12,680 nt of DNA from an archaeon (GTDB lineage Archaea > Thermoproteota > Nitrososphaeria > Nitrososphaerales > JACAEJ01): positions 1-12,680 of the forward strand of contig JACGUK010000030.1 in the NCBI GenBank assembly GCA_024256265.1. Direction: 5' to 3'. The position numbers were made by a program, and so were the translations under genes. Of the stretch, positions 1 through 6,714 are shown piece by piece. The notes beneath the pieces are model-generated. The model was given only the letters and a program-made list of their open reading frames with translations. It searched no databases and was not told the origin of the DNA. Each line of letters starts with the position of its first letter. Position 1 is the stretch's first letter.

Positions 1-231
1 TTACCCTTAAAGGGAAAATTGTTCGCTGTTTTTGATACATATATTGGAAAAGACTTTGAAAAAGCGGTGAAGAAAATGGAGAAACAAATAAACGAAAAGG
101 TTCCAGAATTGAAGATGATAGCTCCTGGATTATCGATAAGAGTTCAAGGTATAAAGGGGCCAGTTTCAGAAGGAGAACTTCCTAAGTGCAAAGAGTTTGG
201 AAACAAAATAGCAACTCAAATTAAAACCTAA
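1..231 (+). CDS. Flavodoxin-like protein, C-terminal fragment
   Basis: The reading frame is open from the first base and stops at TAA 229-231, so only the last 76 residues are present and the real start lies upstream. The visible part has the look of the end of a flavodoxin-fold domain: a hydrophobic strand (LFAVFDTYIG), an amphipathic helix rich in Lys and Glu, then a strand and loop with IAPGLSIRVQGIKGP and a final ELPKCKEFG helix. The last two segments resemble the C-terminus of flavodoxin-domain proteins that bind FMN and carry electrons. The FMN phosphate loop would be in the missing N-terminal part, so cofactor binding cannot be confirmed. A TTG at 19 could be read as a start, but it would leave a domain fragment of only 70 residues, so truncation by the window edge is far more likely. 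Confidence 0.6.
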   Translation, partial: LPLKGKLFAVFDTYIGKDFEKAVKKMEKQINEKVPELKMIAPGLSIRVQGIKGPVSEGELPKCKEFGNKIATQIKT

Positions 232-273
232 TCAATCTTCAATCGATTCTAAACAACTCTTAGCATAAATTAA

Positions 274-283
274 CTTATAAATA
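274..283 (+). promoter_or_regulatory. TATA box of the pdxST operon
   Basis: The AT-rich box CTTATAAATA lies about 50 bases before the pdxS ATG. An archaeal start site about 25 bases downstream would fall near 303-305 and leave a leader of roughly 25 bases. That leader holds a GAGG at 316-319, eight bases before ATG 328, which would serve as ribosome binding site. Confidence 0.45.
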
Positions 284-292
284 AGGAATAAT

Positions 293-305
293 CTTATTTA
301 ATAAG
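293..305. repeat. 13-bp perfect palindrome in the pdxS promoter
   Basis: CTTATT and AATAAG flank a single central T. The palindrome lies just downstream of the TATA box and over the expected transcription start, a typical place for an archaeal repressor operator. It is AT-rich and could be chance. Confidence 0.3.
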
Positions 306-327
306 AGACTACTAAGAGGCTAGAGTC

Positions 328-1257
328 ATGACTATAATTAGAGAAGCCATTGAGGCAAAATTGGAGAAGCCATTATTCGGCACCATCAGAGTGAAAAGGG
401 GCTTTGCAAAGATGCAAAAGGGAGGAGTAATAATGGATGTAACCAACGTTGAGCAGGCTCAGATCGCTGAAGATGCTGGTGCAATAGCTGTCATGGTCCT
501 TGATAAATTACCAGTCGATGTCAGGGCTGCAGGAGGGGTTGCCAGGATGTGTGACCCTAAAAGGATACAAGAAGTCATGGATCATATAACGATACCTGTC
601 ATGGCAAAATGTAGGATAGGGCACTACATGGAGGCAAAAATCTTAGAAGCTTTAGGTATAGACATGATAGATGAAAGCGAGGTTCTAACGCCTGCTGACG
701 ATGCCCACCATATAGATAAGTGGGAGTTCACGGTTCCCTTCGTCAATGGCTGTAGAGATTTGGGAGAGGCTTTGCGCAGAATTGCAGAAGGAGCTTCTAT
801 GCTTAGAACAAAAGGAGAGGCTGGCACTGGGAATGTTGCTGAGGCTGTGAAGCACATAAAATTGGTCATGGGCAAGATCAGAGAGTTAAAGGGCATGAGT
901 GAAGAGCAATTTCTTGATATAGCAAAAGAGTGTAGAGTGCATATCGATCTAGTTAAAGAAACAGCCAAGCTTGGTAGACTGCCTGTAGTAAATTTTGCTG
1001 CTGGAGGAATAGCAACGCCTGCAGATGCAGCTTTGATGATGCACCTAGGGGCTGATGGAGTATTCGTTGGCTCAGGCATATTCAAATCGAAGGACCCAGC
1101 AACAAGGGCTGAGGCTATAGTCATAGCAACTACTCACTGGGATGAACCAAAGACTGTATTAGAAGCAAGCAAGATGATATCTGAAGAGAAGTCCATGATA
1201 GGCATAGACATCAAGACGTTGAAGCCAGAGCAGATGATGCAAGTTAGAGGCGTGTGA
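328..1257 (+). CDS. pdxS: Pyridoxal 5'-phosphate synthase subunit PdxS
   Basis: This is the synthase subunit of the DXP-independent PLP pathway. It condenses ribose 5-phosphate, glyceraldehyde 3-phosphate and ammonia to PLP in the cytoplasm; the ammonia comes from PdxT. The 309-residue protein is a (beta/alpha)8 barrel of normal family length. Family hallmarks are all visible: IMDVTN near residue 37 with the catalytic Asp, the lysine in VMAKCRIGH (K94) that forms the sugar imine, and the second lysine in [10 protein letters not shown] (K162). The C-terminal phosphate site shows as [17 protein letters not shown] and [17 protein letters not shown] 328 is preceded by GAGG at 316-319 and fits the family N-terminus. 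It is followed 10 bases later by pdxT, so the two should be co-transcribed. Assignment is essentially certain. Confidence 0.98.
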   Translation: MTIIREAIEAKLEKPLFGTIRVKRGFAKMQKGGVIMDVTNVEQAQIAEDAGAIAVMVLDKLPVDVRAAGGVARMCDPKRIQEVMDHITIPVMAKCRIGHYMEAKILEALGIDMIDESEVLTPADDAHHIDKWEFTVPFVNGCRDLGEALRRIAEGASMLRTKGEAGTGNVAEAVKHIKLVMGKIRELKGMSEEQFLDIAKECRVHIDLVKETAKLGRLPVVNFAAGGIATPADAALMMHLGADGVFVGSGIFKSKDPATRAEAIVIATTHWDEPKTVLEASKMISEEKSMIGIDIKTLKPEQMMQVRGV

Positions 1258-1267
1258 GAAAGTAGAA

Positions 1268-1915
1268 TTGCCTTTAAGGATAGGAGTACTAGCTCTTCAA
1301 GGAGATGTATCAGAGCATATAGATATGACAAATATTGCTTTAAAAGGGATGGGTTTAGAAGGAGAAGCGATAATAGTCAAGGAAAAGGATCAGATAGATG
1401 AGATTCATGGTCTTATAATCCCTGGTGGCGAGAGCACAACCATAGGTAGAATGGCTGAGCGTTATGGGATAATCACTAGAATCAAAGATGCCGCTTTGGC
1501 TGGCATGCCCATATTTGGCACATGCTCAGGCTTAATCTTGATGGCTAAAAAGGTTCGTGATGCAAAGATAGGAGAAATGGACCAACCAACTCTAGGATTA
1601 TTAGATGTGGAGGTTATAAGAAACGCCTTTGGAAGACAGAGAGAATCCTTTGAGACAGATCTCAAGATAAATAAGATAGGAAAGAATCCTTTCCCAGCAG
1701 TCTTCATAAGAGCGCCAGCCATGATCTCAATTCTGAGCAACGATGTTGAAGTTATTGCAAGATATGAAGATAAGATCGTGGGAGTTCAGCAAAACAGCCT
1801 AATGGGCATTGCTTTTCATCCTGAGCTTACAGATGATACAAGGCTTCATGAGCTCTTTATTGAGCTTATACTAAAGTCTCCTTTTAAGGATAGGATCTCT
1901 AAATCTAATTCATAA
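1268..1915 (+). CDS. pdxT: PLP synthase glutaminase subunit PdxT
   Basis: This class I glutaminase hydrolyses glutamine and channels ammonia to PdxS; the two form the PLP synthase complex. The protein has 215 residues with TTG 1268 as start, the only usable start before the conserved LALQGDVSEH segment. Family motifs seen are IPGGESTT (residues 51-58, oxyanion and substrate loop), FGTCSGL with the nucleophile C86, the signature NAFGRQRESFE (119-129), and FHPELT with H184 and E186 completing the Cys-His-Glu triad. Length is slightly above the usual 190-200 because of a short charged C-terminal tail. The gene begins 10 bases after the pdxS stop, with a weak GAGA upstream. No catalytic residue is missing. 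Confidence 0.97.
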   Translation: MPLRIGVLALQGDVSEHIDMTNIALKGMGLEGEAIIVKEKDQIDEIHGLIIPGGESTTIGRMAERYGIITRIKDAALAGMPIFGTCSGLILMAKKVRDAKIGEMDQPTLGLLDVEVIRNAFGRQRESFETDLKINKIGKNPFPAVFIRAPAMISILSNDVEVIARYEDKIVGVQQNSLMGIAFHPELTDDTRLHELFIELILKSPFKDRISKSNS

Positions 1916-1934
1916 TTTATACAGGTTGATACTT

Positions 1935-2294
1935 ATGGGAGAGGATAAAGAATTAGACTTATTGAAAGCAAAGAAACTTTTAGAGCTAAAGAAGAAACTT
2001 ACTGAGAAGCCGAAAGAAGAGACATCAAGAGATTTAGTGCTCAGTAGACTAGTAGACAGAGGAGAAGAAGTCCTTATGATTGCTGAGAAATATTATCCAA
2101 AGAATACCGCTATCGTTGTAGATAAACTTGCTGAGCTTATCAGGTCTGGATCTTTTAAGGGCTTCATATCAGGGGGAGAGCTTCTTTGGCTATTTAGAGC
2201 CCTAGGTATGAATATACATATAGAAACGAAGATAATGATAAAAGAGGATGGAAGGCTCATACCCATAAAAGAGAAGCTAAAGCCCGATCAGTGA
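1935..2294 (+). CDS. Small basic protein of unknown function, third gene of the pdxST operon
   Basis: I do not recognise this gene with confidence. The protein is 119 residues from ATG 1935. That start is preferred over TTG 1926 because AGGTTGAT at 1923-1930 is a good Shine-Dalgarno match five to nine bases before the ATG. The N-terminal 35 residues are a highly charged helix rich in Lys, Glu and Leu. A compact helical domain follows: LVLSRLVDRGEEVLMIAEKYYP, then VVDKLAELIRSG, then a striking ISGGELLWLFRALGM segment and a short beta-like tail. There is no signal peptide, no membrane segment and no cysteine. The layout of a charged helix plus a compact helical bundle loosely recalls archaeal PDCD5/TFAR19-like nucleic acid binders, but this is only a resemblance. 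It starts 19 bases after pdxT and is probably co-transcribed. Confidence 0.75.
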   Translation: MGEDKELDLLKAKKLLELKKKLTEKPKEETSRDLVLSRLVDRGEEVLMIAEKYYPKNTAIVVDKLAELIRSGSFKGFISGGELLWLFRALGMNIHIETKIMIKEDGRLIPIKEKLKPDQ

Positions 2295-2311
2295 AATTGT
2301 ATTAGGGCTAA

Positions 2312-2320
2312 GTATTTTAA
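2312..2320 (+). promoter_or_regulatory. TATA-like box before the ribophorin-like gene
   Basis: GTATTTTAA is centred about 30 bases before ATG 2346. No Shine-Dalgarno sequence is evident, so the transcript may be leaderless or nearly so. Confidence 0.35.
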
Positions 2321-2345
2321 TTGATGATTATAACCCTTGGCTTGG

Positions 2346-4010
2346 ATGGTCTTGTTCAGGAAATATGCTATCATTTTGGTCATAGCACTATTATTAGCAC
2401 TTCCATTCTTCTCCTATCAAGCCAAAGCTCAGGTAACAATAGAAAAGATTTCATCCTTTAACCATCAAATGTTTGTGAATGATTATGGCTTCATCCTAGT
2501 GAATGAAACCATCTTCATCAAGAATGACCTTGAAAGCCCTGCCACCCTACCATTGATCAATATAACTTATCCTCAAGAGCTTTATAATAAAATAATTCCA
2601 CAAGTGATAAGCCCTAACAATTTTAATTTTAACATAGCTTTAACTGAAAATCATACAAGGCTTACTATAGACTCAAGAGGCTATGAAATCCAACCAAATG
2701 AGAGTGTTACTATTTCAGTCAAATTTTACCTTGTGAAGATTTTCTCTCCAGCCGGTGATTCAAATTACACTGCTCCAATCCCCCTCGTTCCAGCTCTAAG
2801 CTTGCCCATTAAGCAAGTCAATTCATCCTTAAGCATCCCGTCTTTTATAATCTTCGGCAGCCAGCATAAGAATTTTACAGCTATCCAAACCGATTATTTT
2901 ACATGGGAATTGATCGGAGCCTTCTCAAACGTCACCCAAGGCTTTTCTAGAACTGAGAATGTAACGATAAGCGTTTTAGAGGTAGAGAATATCTATTTTG
3001 CCCTTTTAGAGTTTACTGAAGCAAAAAGAGAGTTGATATTGTCTCCTCTAGGAGATATTAGGGTTAGAGACACTATAACTATGATAAATTATGATAATAG
3101 AAGTGTAATCAAATTGAAGCCAAGCCCCTTAACCAATGATTTTAAGAGTATCATCATAATCCCACCTTTGACCAATCCATTTTCTAATCCTTTGAGCGAT
3201 GCTAACAATAGGCAAGTAGATTTGGGGGCTAATCTAACGAAGGGGGAGAGATACACAGTGACTCTAGAATATCCTATAAGATCCTTGGATTTTATCAAAG
3301 CAAAAGATGGTTTATTCGAGCTTTCTCTTCCCTTAAAGACCCCTATCGATGGTGTTGTATATAATTACACTGTAAAAGTCATTCTCCCAGAAGGTTTCTT
3401 TGCCTATAGTAAGACTGAGGAATCTAAAGTAAATGCCAGTTCATTAGATGGTGAGCAAAAGATAGATTTTCGACTTGGCTTAGCTTGGGCTTCTAAAGAC
3501 ATCATGCCCATTGCATCTTTTATCTTCATAGTAACTCTAGTAGCCTTTATCATCGTAGGAAAGCCATTTATCAAAGAGGAACTAAAAGAGATAGCCATCA
3601 GGGCTAGAGAGTATATCGAATCTTTTGAAGAAAAGATCACAGCAACAAAAGAGCTAATCGATCTGTATAAGAAAAGGCAATCAAGTCAGATCTCAAAAAT
3701 CGAATTTAAGACGACACAACGATTGCTTGAGGAGAGAAGGAGCAAGGCTACCATTAAAATAAATGAGTTAAGACCAAAATTGATTTCTTTACAGCCTTCT
3801 CTTCAAGAACATTTATCCAGGATAGGCGATCTTCATCGTGATTATGATCGTGCTGTTAAAGAACTAATCAACCTTTATGAGCAATTATTTACCAAGAAGG
3901 TTAGAGCCGAGGCTTTTGATAGGCTTTTACCAGTTCATCAAAGAAGAGTTGATGAGGCAAGAGAGAGTCTGTTAAATAGCATAGATACGCTTCGGCGCGA
4001 GGTAGAATAG
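2346..4010 (+). CDS. Type I membrane protein with ribophorin I (Ost1)-like architecture
   Basis: With ATG 2346 the protein has 554 residues; TTG 2337 would add three residues before the signal peptide. Residues 1-28 form a signal peptide ending in YQAKA before QVTIEK. Residues 29-385 form a beta-rich ectodomain with 13 N-X-S/T sequons. Residues 386-405 (IMPIASFIFIVTLVAFIIVG) are the single membrane span. The last 149 residues are charged helices, probably a cytoplasmic coiled-coil bundle, with no sequon. Ribophorin I of eukaryotic oligosaccharyltransferase has the same order: signal, two-part ectodomain, one span, and a helical cytoplasmic tail of about 150 residues. Local matches recalled from that family are LGDIRVRDTITM (its WGNIAVEE region), YTVKVILPEGF (its TVKIILPEG) and AVKELI in the tail (its QVKELV). 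Homology is inference; a generic surface protein is the alternative. A single-gene promoter is likely. Confidence 0.85.
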   Translation: MVLFRKYAIILVIALLLALPFFSYQAKAQVTIEKISSFNHQMFVNDYGFILVNETIFIKNDLESPATLPLINITYPQELYNKIIPQVISPNNFNFNIALTENHTRLTIDSRGYEIQPNESVTISVKFYLVKIFSPAGDSNYTAPIPLVPALSLPIKQVNSSLSIPSFIIFGSQHKNFTAIQTDYFTWELIGAFSNVTQGFSRTENVTISVLEVENIYFALLEFTEAKRELILSPLGDIRVRDTITMINYDNRSVIKLKPSPLTNDFKSIIIIPPLTNPFSNPLSDANNRQVDLGANLTKGERYTVTLEYPIRSLDFIKAKDGLFELSLPLKTPIDGVVYNYTVKVILPEGFFAYSKTEESKVNASSLDGEQKIDFRLGLAWASKDIMPIASFIFIVTLVAFIIVGKPFIKEELKEIAIRAREYIESFEEKITATKELIDLYKKRQSSQISKIEFKTTQRLLEERRSKATIKINELRPKLISLQPSLQEHLSRIGDLHRDYDRAVKELINLYEQLFTKKVRAEAFDRLLPVHQRRVDEARESLLNSIDTLRREVE

Positions 4011-4078
4011 CATCGATTAATTGGCTTAAGCATAAATAAAATTTGATTCAAAGCAAGAAAATTTTAATGCACTGGGTT

Positions 4079-4084
4079 AAAAAA
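4079..4084 (-). terminator. Oligo-T terminator of the aminotransferase gene
   Basis: Six A residues on the plus strand read as TTTTTT on the minus strand, about 34 bases past the aminotransferase stop. Archaeal terminators are often simple T-runs. It lies in the 107-base gap between two convergent genes. Confidence 0.35.
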
Positions 4085-4117
4085 GCCTATTTTAAGCTAA
4101 TTAGTGCAAAGCATTCT

Positions 4118-5269
4118 TCACATAAGTTCTTCGAGGTAAGGCATAGCAGCTTTTACTGCTAATCCTTTCTTCACATTAATATTAACAGATCTTAGAGACA
4201 TCTCAAGGGCTGAAAGTAGTGCAACAGTCTCCTTTTGAGTTATATTCCCAAAATGCCCCATTCTGAGTATCTTGCCCTTTAGATCGCCTAAGCCGTGAGC
4301 CAGATGAATCTTATAGCGTTCTCTCAATATCGAGTGGATATCAAAAGCCTTACCTTCAGGGGTGTAAAAGCCAGTTACAGTATTTGCCCTATATCCTTCT
4401 TCAGCAACGATGCTCAGATTTAATGCTTCTAAACCAGCCCTTATGGCATCTGCTATGATCTTATGCCTCCTCCATCTATTCTCCAACCCTTCTTCTTTTA
4501 TCATCAACAATGCTTCACGAAGAGCAAGTAAGATTTGTATGGAAGGAGTAGCAAGATATATTCCAGGCTCTTCCATGAACTTCCTCCATCTTGCCAAGTT
4601 CATATAATATGATCGGATGGGAGTCTTTCTGTTCTCAAAGGCATCTAAGGCTCTTTTCGATACAGCCAAAAGGGTTGCGCCTGGAGGGGCGGCTATAACC
4701 TTCTGAGAACCTGTTATCACTATATCTGCTCCAAGTTGATCGAAGATTAGCTCACATCCTCCTACACCAGCAACAGAGTCGATGATGCTGTAAACATCAT
4801 ATTTTCTCGCTATTTTCACCAAATCTTTTATAGGATTTGATAAACCATTCGAAGTTTCGACATGTGTAATAGTAACGGCTTTGTAACCATCCTTTGAAAG
4901 TTTCTCTTCCACAACATTAGGATCGGAATGCTTTCCTGTCTCAAAATGTAATGCATCGACCTTTGCACCATGTATTGTAGCAAGATCTATGAACCTTTTT
5001 CCAAAATAGCCTGTGTCAAGGCATAGAACTTTATCCCCGGGCTCGATAAGGCTAACTATTGCTGATTCCATGCCTATAGTGCCAGAGCCTGATAAAACGA
5101 AGGGCATGCCTGTATAATTTACAAATAAGTAGCGAGTCAGGTTTAGAGTTTCTTTAAAGCTCTCAAGGAACCTGTGGTCCAAATGCCCTAGCTGAGGTCT
5201 GCTCATAGCCTCTGCTACACGGTGGGCAAGATTGGTAGGTCCAGGGATCATCAATAGCTCGTCTGTCAT
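4118..5269 (-). CDS. Class V aminotransferase, alanine/serine-glyoxylate type
   Basis: This PLP enzyme of fold type I belongs to the alanine-glyoxylate / serine-pyruvate aminotransferase group. The 383 residues match the family length. Motifs seen are the N-terminal MIPGPTNLAHRV, the cofactor phosphate loop SGSGTIGMESA (61-70), THVETSNGLSNP (135-146), the PLP-ring aspartate in SIIDSVAGVGG (D164), and the Schiff-base lysine in VITGSQKVIAAPPG (K190). The C-terminal domain has the usual GLGDLKGKILRMGHFGNI segment. Substrate cannot be told from sequence; archaeal members have been assigned to alanine, serine, aspartate or glyoxylate. A SerB-like phosphatase gene lies two genes away on the same strand, which would suit serine/glycine metabolism. 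The start is ATG 5269, in ATGA overlap with a possible 26-codon upstream frame. A TATA-like element sits about 30 bases upstream. Confidence 0.94.
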   Translation of the reverse strand: MTDELLMIPGPTNLAHRVAEAMSRPQLGHLDHRFLESFKETLNLTRYLFVNYTGMPFVLSGSGTIGMESAIVSLIEPGDKVLCLDTGYFGKRFIDLATIHGAKVDALHFETGKHSDPNVVEEKLSKDGYKAVTITHVETSNGLSNPIKDLVKIARKYDVYSIIDSVAGVGGCELIFDQLGADIVITGSQKVIAAPPGATLLAVSKRALDAFENRKTPIRSYYMNLARWRKFMEEPGIYLATPSIQILLALREALLMIKEEGLENRWRRHKIIADAIRAGLEALNLSIVAEEGYRANTVTGFYTPEGKAFDIHSILRERYKIHLAHGLGDLKGKILRMGHFGNITQKETVALLSALEMSLRSVNINVKKGLAVKAAMPYLEELM

Positions 5270-5346
5270 GGGATGAATTCACGATGATCATAATTAATAT
5301 TTAGAACCTCAGTTGATAAATTATCATTGGCTTTCATCTTCTTCAT
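5266..5346 (-). CDS. Possible 26-residue upstream frame overlapping the aminotransferase start
   Basis: The minus strand opens with ATG at 5346, has further ATG at 5337, and ends at TGA 5268-5266, giving a 26-residue lysine- and asparagine-rich peptide (MKKMKANDNLSTEV...). Its stop overlaps the aminotransferase ATG in an ATGA arrangement, as in translationally coupled genes. No clear Shine-Dalgarno sequence or protein family is seen. It may be chance, because the TATA-like element at 5292-5304 lies inside it. Confidence 0.2.
   Translation of the reverse strand: MKKMKANDNLSTEVLNINYDHREFIP
5292..5304 (-). promoter_or_regulatory. TATA-like box upstream of the aminotransferase
   Basis: The minus strand reads TAAATATTAATTA here, centred about 29 bases before ATG 5269, with no Shine-Dalgarno sequence before the ATG. 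This fits a leaderless transcript. Confidence 0.3.
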
Positions 5347-5415
5347 CCCTGGACTTTAGCCTTTAAGAAAAAGGATTCTATTAAGTGTTGCTTAATTAAC
5401 TCTTTTTAAATTATC

Positions 5416-5421
5416 AAAAAA
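5416..5421 (-). terminator. Oligo-T terminator after the proline-tailed membrane protein gene
   Basis: Six A residues on the plus strand read as TTTTTT on the minus strand about 38 bases after the stop of the upstream minus-strand gene. There is no strong hairpin. Confidence 0.35.
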
Positions 5422-5458
5422 TTAAGGTGGAGAAGGCAGAACCAAGAGAATCGTGAGT

Positions 5459-5884
5459 TTATGGTGGAGGTGGGGGAGGCGCGGGTGGAGGAGGAGCTGC
5501 CCGTGGCTTGTAAATGATGGAAGCTATGCTTACGATTGAACCTATCCATCCTAAGTAATATCCGATTCCAAGGAATGACAAAATCATACCAATAGGAATT
5601 CCAGCTGTTGGAGTTACAAAAACGTATGCAGTGAAGATAATCATTCCAATCAGACCTATAATACCGCCTATGAGTCCCTTGAAGAAAGATACAATACCAC
5701 CTACTATCAGTAGAATTAGAACAATCAGGGCAACGTAGTCTCCGGGAACGGGGGTTCCAAGAATATCGAATCCTATTGCTAGGTTCAGTAGACTCGGATT
5801 AAAAATGAAGGCGCTGATCCATGCAAGGAAGGGAGAGATTATCAGAATGATGCCACCTATAATTCCTATGGGATTCAGTTTCAT
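5459..5884 (-). CDS. Four-helix membrane protein with polyproline C-terminal tail
   Basis: I do not recognise a family. The 141-residue protein is almost entirely hydrophobic, with probable membrane segments near 5-27, 49-67, 71-91 and 96-124. They are rich in Gly and Ile and have short glycine-broken loops. After YKPRAA it ends in a tail of proline (residues 131-134 and 136-141) broken by one alanine. The basic residues just before the tail suggest that the tail faces the cytoplasm. Such proline runs normally need aIF5A to translate and may bind a partner protein. The start is ATG 5884, with AAGG four bases before it and a TATA-like CTTTAAAAGG about 30 bases upstream. It lies between an aminotransferase and a phosphatase gene, with gaps of 189 and 73 bases, and no functional link is evident. 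Confidence 0.8.
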   Translation of the reverse strand: MKLNPIGIIGGIILIISPFLAWISAFIFNPSLLNLAIGFDILGTPVPGDYVALIVLILLIVGGIVSFFKGLIGGIIGLIGMIIFTAYVFVTPTAGIPIGMILSFLGIGYYLGWIGSIVSIASIIYKPRAAPPPPAPPPPPP

Positions 5885-5910
5885 AACCTTCGTATTTTTC
5901 CACTTCCTTT

Positions 5911-5921
5911 TAAAGTTTTAG
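5911..5921 (-). promoter_or_regulatory. TATA-like box of the proline-tailed membrane protein gene
   Basis: The minus strand reads ACTTTAAAAGG here, centred about 31 bases before ATG 5884, the spacing expected for a leaderless or very short-leader archaeal transcript. Confidence 0.35.
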
Positions 5922-5957
5922 ATCAAGTTGAAAGATAAATAAAAGCTCGTCAAAAAT

Positions 5958-6590
5958 TTAAAAGTAATCTAAAATTTCTCTCAAACTCTTTATGGTTTTT
6001 ATCCCCAAATTTGAGGCTATATATTCGCTACCAAGATAAAATCCAAGCCCTGCTATTTGAAGAAATTTTGCATCGTTGATTGAGTCATCAACGGCTACAC
6101 ATTCTTTTAAGCTCAAACCTAAAGATTCTACCAATTCTAACAAGGCTAAATGCTTGAACATTAGATCGACCTTCATTATACCATCTCCGGTCAAGAATCC
6201 ATTCTCATCTGTGCATAGCTCATTGGCATAAACATACTTAATGCCTAATTCCTTGGCAACAGAGTTTGCGATTAAGCTTATCCCCGCGGATATTATCGCA
6301 GTTTTCATCCCTTTTCTATGAATAGCATCTATAACTTCCTTTACCTCTTCTCTTAGATTAAGGTTTGATAATATCTCTGAGATTTTTGATATATGTAATG
6401 GCTTTGGCCATGCTGCAATATCTCTCTTCATGAACTCTTTGTAATCTATGATTCCTTTACAATATAGTTCATAGGTTTGCCTTGCTATTGATTTAGTGCC
6501 AAAGTACTCATGAATAGCATTCCAGCTACTTTTTTGAGCCAATAGTGTACCATCTAAGTCAAAGGCTATGAGCTTATACTTCTTAGCCAA
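5958..6590 (-). CDS. HAD-superfamily phosphatase, phosphoserine phosphatase-like
   Basis: This 210-residue cytoplasmic phosphatase has all four HAD motifs. Motif I is AFDLDGTLL with nucleophile D11 and acid D13. Motif II is the serine in TAIISAG near residue 100. Motif III is the lysine in the MFKHLALL region, and motif IV is AVDDSINDAKFL with the Mg-binding acidic residues. A helical cap between motifs I and II (SSWNAIHEYFG to AWPKP) matches the SerB/HAD-IB type, so phosphoserine is a fair guess as substrate, although motif IV has VDDSIND where SerB usually has GDGxND. TTG 6590 is the start, because AAAGGTGTGATCA immediately upstream is a strong Shine-Dalgarno match and no better start codon is near. 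TTTTT follows the stop directly on the minus strand and may end transcription. A class V aminotransferase gene lies downstream on the same strand. Confidence 0.9.
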   Translation of the reverse strand: MAKKYKLIAFDLDGTLLAQKSSWNAIHEYFGTKSIARQTYELYCKGIIDYKEFMKRDIAAWPKPLHISKISEILSNLNLREEVKEVIDAIHRKGMKTAIISAGISLIANSVAKELGIKYVYANELCTDENGFLTGDGIMKVDLMFKHLALLELVESLGLSLKECVAVDDSINDAKFLQIAGLGFYLGSEYIASNLGIKTIKSLREILDYF

Positions 6591-6603
6591 TGATCACACC
6601 TTT
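6591..6603 (-). promoter_or_regulatory. Strong Shine-Dalgarno site that fixes a TTG start
   Basis: The minus strand reads AAAGGTGTGATCA and then TTG. AGGTG with GAT pairs well with the archaeal 16S 3' end and lies about six bases before the TTG, supporting it as the phosphatase start. A TATA-like CTTTATTAAC is at 6622-6631. Confidence 0.55.
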
Positions 6604-6687
6604 GAACAAATGGCCACTAAGGTTAATAAAGAACTTTGAGTTGGCAGAATATGGGACTATGAGCGGGTGGTTTTTCCCTCCGTTCCG

Positions 6688-6696
6688 CTATAAAAA
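6688..6696 (+). promoter_or_regulatory. TATA box of the arcS gene
   Basis: CTATAAAAA, with a purine/cytosine flank resembling a BRE, starts about 27 bases before ATG 6715, which suggests a leaderless transcript. It is nested inside two short inverted repeats: GGTTTTT 6669-6675 with AAAAACC 6692-6698, and TTTTCCC 6672-6678 with GGGAAAA 6705-6711. Confidence 0.45.
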
Positions 6697-6714
6697 CCCC
6701 AAAAGGGAAAATAT

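Noticed and set aside
624..1124. Minus-strand open frame of 166 codons
   Set aside because: It lies entirely within pdxS on the opposite strand; its sequence is the antisense shadow of a well-supported gene and shows no domain.
1271..1894. Near-identical strings CCTTTAAGGATAGGA (about 1271-1285) and CCTTTTAAGGATAGGA (about 1879-1894) at both ends of pdxT
   Set aside because: Both lie in coding sequence and encode unrelated residues in different contexts (PLRIGV and SPFKDRIS). There is no sign of mobile element ends, so chance in AT-rich coding DNA is the better explanation.
4067..4108. TGCACT ... AGTGCA inverted repeat between convergent genes, possible terminator hairpin
   Set aside because: The stem is only six pairs with a loop of 30 bases and does not extend; the simple T-run is a better terminator candidate.
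5459..5510. G-rich low-complexity stretch, possible repeat or G-quadruplex element
   Set aside because: It is fully explained as the reverse complement of proline codons of the tail of the minus-strand membrane protein.
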